Source: Hennigella sp045641165 (GTDB taxonomy: Bacteria > Bacillota_I > Bacilli_A > Mycoplasmatales > Mycoplasmoidaceae). Taken from it: 64,000 bases of DNA. Every line of letters starts with the position of its first letter. Within the stretch, counting starts at the first letter, position 1. The notes beneath the pieces were generated by a model. It did not search any database. It was not told where the DNA came from and saw only the letters and a list, made by a program, of their open reading frames with translations. Shown here in pieces: positions 62,429-64,000 of this stretch. The stretch covers positions 31,110 through 95,109 of the forward strand of contig JAZUGL010000002.1 in the NCBI GenBank assembly GCA_045641165.1. Direction: 5' to 3'. A program made the translations under genes and the position numbers.

Positions 62429-64000
62429 TTAAATATGTGAAGCGGCAAGGTTAATTACAATCTTTATATCAGGCGAAGTAAACACACTTGGGTCGAATGT
62501 AATAGTGAGTTCTTTTTGCTGTCCTTCGCCGCTGATAGTTCATCCACTGTATTTAACTGGGTCTTCACCATCACCCACCAAAACCTCAGTATTTGTTTCG
62601 TCGAATGTATAGGCACCATCAACGGTGAAAGTAATTTTGATTTCTTCTTCATAATATTTTTGAACAGTCTGGATGTTAGTAAATGCTAAGTCTGGCTTAG
62701 CTTCTGTCTGAATATTTGAAAATTCTTGTTTTTGGATACTACCAATATTAATTTGAATTGGAACATTTTCATCTCATTCCTCGTCTGGAACAATAATTAA
62801 TGAACCACCATTAATTTTAATTTGTTCTTCTGATGGTTCGTATGGTTCTTGGCGAACTAAAATTGATATTTGGTCCAAATCAAGTTTATAACCTTCACTT
62901 AATACACAATCGATTTGAATGTTGCCTATAATGTGTGATTTTTCAACTCTTCAACTAGTTATTCCCGGATCAGATTCATCTACTATAACAGTAAGATTAA
63001 AATTTATTGTGTCAGTCCCGATAGTAAATACAACATTATTTCCTGAATGAGCCCATGTGTTGTCGGCATTTATGGTAATTTTATTTCCAGAAACACTAAC
63101 TTGTCCAGGACTTCATTCATAATCATTACCACGAACCTTACAAGTTATCTTTTCTATATTAAGCTTATATCCATCTTCTAATGCACAATCAAGATAAATC
63201 TTTTTATCGTGGATGCTACTAGTCATGGCTATGTTGCTTATGCCCGCATCATGATTTTCTTGAATGTTATCATATTGATCAGGTTGAACTGTTAAACCAC
63301 CGATAGCTATTGTGTCTTCGCCTATCTTAAATGATAAAGTAAGACCAGTTTTCTCTTCAAGCAAAGCTTCTGGCGCTTGGAAAGTTATTGTTCCTCCGCT
63401 AACAAAAGATTCTATATCTTCAGTTTCCAATGTTCATTCTTCGCCATCAGATAATTGAATATCGGTTAATGCAAGGGTAGAAGTATCACTTGTTTGCAAA
63501 ACAAAAGAGATTTTATTGTCATCATCTTGCTTAACTGTTTCGCTTTGAACATAAAATGCTGGCAGAATTTTTAAATTTGTATAAGTAAACCCTCTATCAT
63601 CACAAGAGAAGGAAAGTTTAAGATCATTTATTTGACCGGTAATAAGACTATCAAAATCAAAAGCTAAATCACATTTGCCTTCTACAGTAGGAATATCGCT
63701 AAGTTCTTTACTAAAACCAGACTCATTAGTCAATGTAATATCAGTTAATGTGTGTTCGCTTTGTTCATCACTACATGTTAATTTGAATGTAGCAGTCATA
63801 TCATCTTTATTTTGTATAACTGTAGTTTTTTCAAGATTGAATTCAATTTCAGGTTGTGCTACAACAATTGATGTTGTAATGTCATCAACACCACCAGCAG
63901 TTAAACGAATACTAATATCATATTTTTCAGATGGTGTAGTTAGAGGAGTACCTTCTGCAGGTGTAGTTGTATAGTCGGAAGCCGGAATTACTACATCATC
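62429..64000 (-). CDS. Repeat-rich surface protein, 3' part (runs off the window)
   Basis: At least 523 residues; the start lies beyond 64000. Rich in Thr, Asp, Ile and Val with alternating hydrophobic residues, typical of stacked beta-sandwich domains. Two copies of a unit about 93 residues apart share the pattern (I-x-[LI]-DC-x-L-x-[DE]-GYKL) followed by KIT/QIS, a Glu/Tyr turn and a G-[NG]-x-[IL]-I strand. More divergent copies precede them (ALTDIQLSDGEEW; HTLTDITLTNESGF). TGA Trps at 63431-63433 and others. Probably an exported Ig-like repeat protein acting in adhesion or antigenic display (inference). Confidence 0.72.

Noticed and set aside
1..64000. Search by eye for CRISPR arrays, insertion sequences, prophage genes, rRNA and a replication origin
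   Set aside because: No regularly spaced repeats, transposase motifs, phage genes, rRNA segments or dnaA-box clusters were recognised; the only long perfect repeat pair seen is the 34-bp promoter element.

Overview
The window reads as the chromosome of a small AT-rich Mollicute (Mycoplasma/Ureaplasma-type) that uses TGA as tryptophan. Almost every housekeeping gene (recA, rpoD, leuS, asnS, proS, sufB, pgk, gapA, P-type ATPase) contains in-frame TGA codons exactly where its family has Trp, and is otherwise intact. The dcw locus contains no peptidoglycan genes, genes are packed in long operons with 1-23 nt overlaps, and there are large lipoproteins with lipoboxes. Coordinates below are for TGA=Trp genes, so many are longer than standard-code ORFs. 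No rRNA, IS element, CRISPR array or prophage was seen. No gene-free stretch exceeds 300 bases; the longest is 40700-40928.

Layout. 1-2630 (+): Fe-S L-serine dehydratase and CyuA/CdsB-type cysteine desulfidase. 2677-2922 (-): a stand-alone SWIB/MDM2-domain protein. 11028-3008 (-): one compact operon, lipid kinase-deoD-deoC-deoA-cdd-manB-tpiA-gpmI, that feeds nucleoside sugars into glycolysis. Divergent from it are galU-galE (+), then a GT4 glycosyltransferase (-), probably for glycolipids. 17248-14173 (-): ruvX-trmR-trhP1-trhP2 (tRNA U34 hydroxylation/methoxylation). 17288 (+): sirtuin. 20739-18037 (-): Mg2+ P-type ATPase with a structured leader and a possible leader peptide. 25254-20909 (-): asnS-pgsA-pncC/cinA-membrane protein-recA-small ORF. 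27156-25328 (-): CIRCE-controlled dnaJ-grpE. 30843-27235 (-): mraZ-rsmH-ftsA-like-ftsZ with three MraZ boxes. 34936-30979 (-): leuS-basic protein-pepA. 34984 (+): Nfu-type Fe-S carrier. 37975-35238 (-): rpoD-trmK-nif3. 38305-38075 (-): a small hydrophobic GG-motif peptide. 38406 (+): ackA. 40699-39608 (-): infC-rpmI-rplT. 40929 (+): lipoprotein. 41744-41904 (-): two tRNAs. 43634-41943 (-): adenine deaminase. 49333-43643 (-): gapA-pgk-gmk-rlmN-PP2C-Ser/Thr kinase. 49419-51730 (+): membrane protein, rbgA, rnhB. 58005-51740 (-): sufC-sufD(mini)-sufS-sufU-sufB-proS-membrane protein. 58069-62382 (+): a 1437-residue lipoprotein. 62429-64000 (-): 3' part of a repeat-rich surface protein.

How it fits together. 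Energy and carbon come from nucleosides, serine and cysteine (pyruvate, ammonia, sulfide), lower glycolysis and acetate kinase. The window holds at least five probable Fe-S enzymes (serine dehydratase, cysteine desulfidase, RlmN, two U32/TrhP proteins) and, unusually for a TGA=Trp Mollicute, a complete though shrunken SUF assembly operon plus an Nfu carrier.

The strongest undescribed signal is a 34-bp perfect repeat found immediately upstream of recA and of the small GG-motif peptide gene. It suggests a dedicated recombination-linked regulon. Other notable items are the SWIB protein, the Mg2+-ATPase leader, and four divergent gene pairs apparently driven from a single palindromic -10 box.
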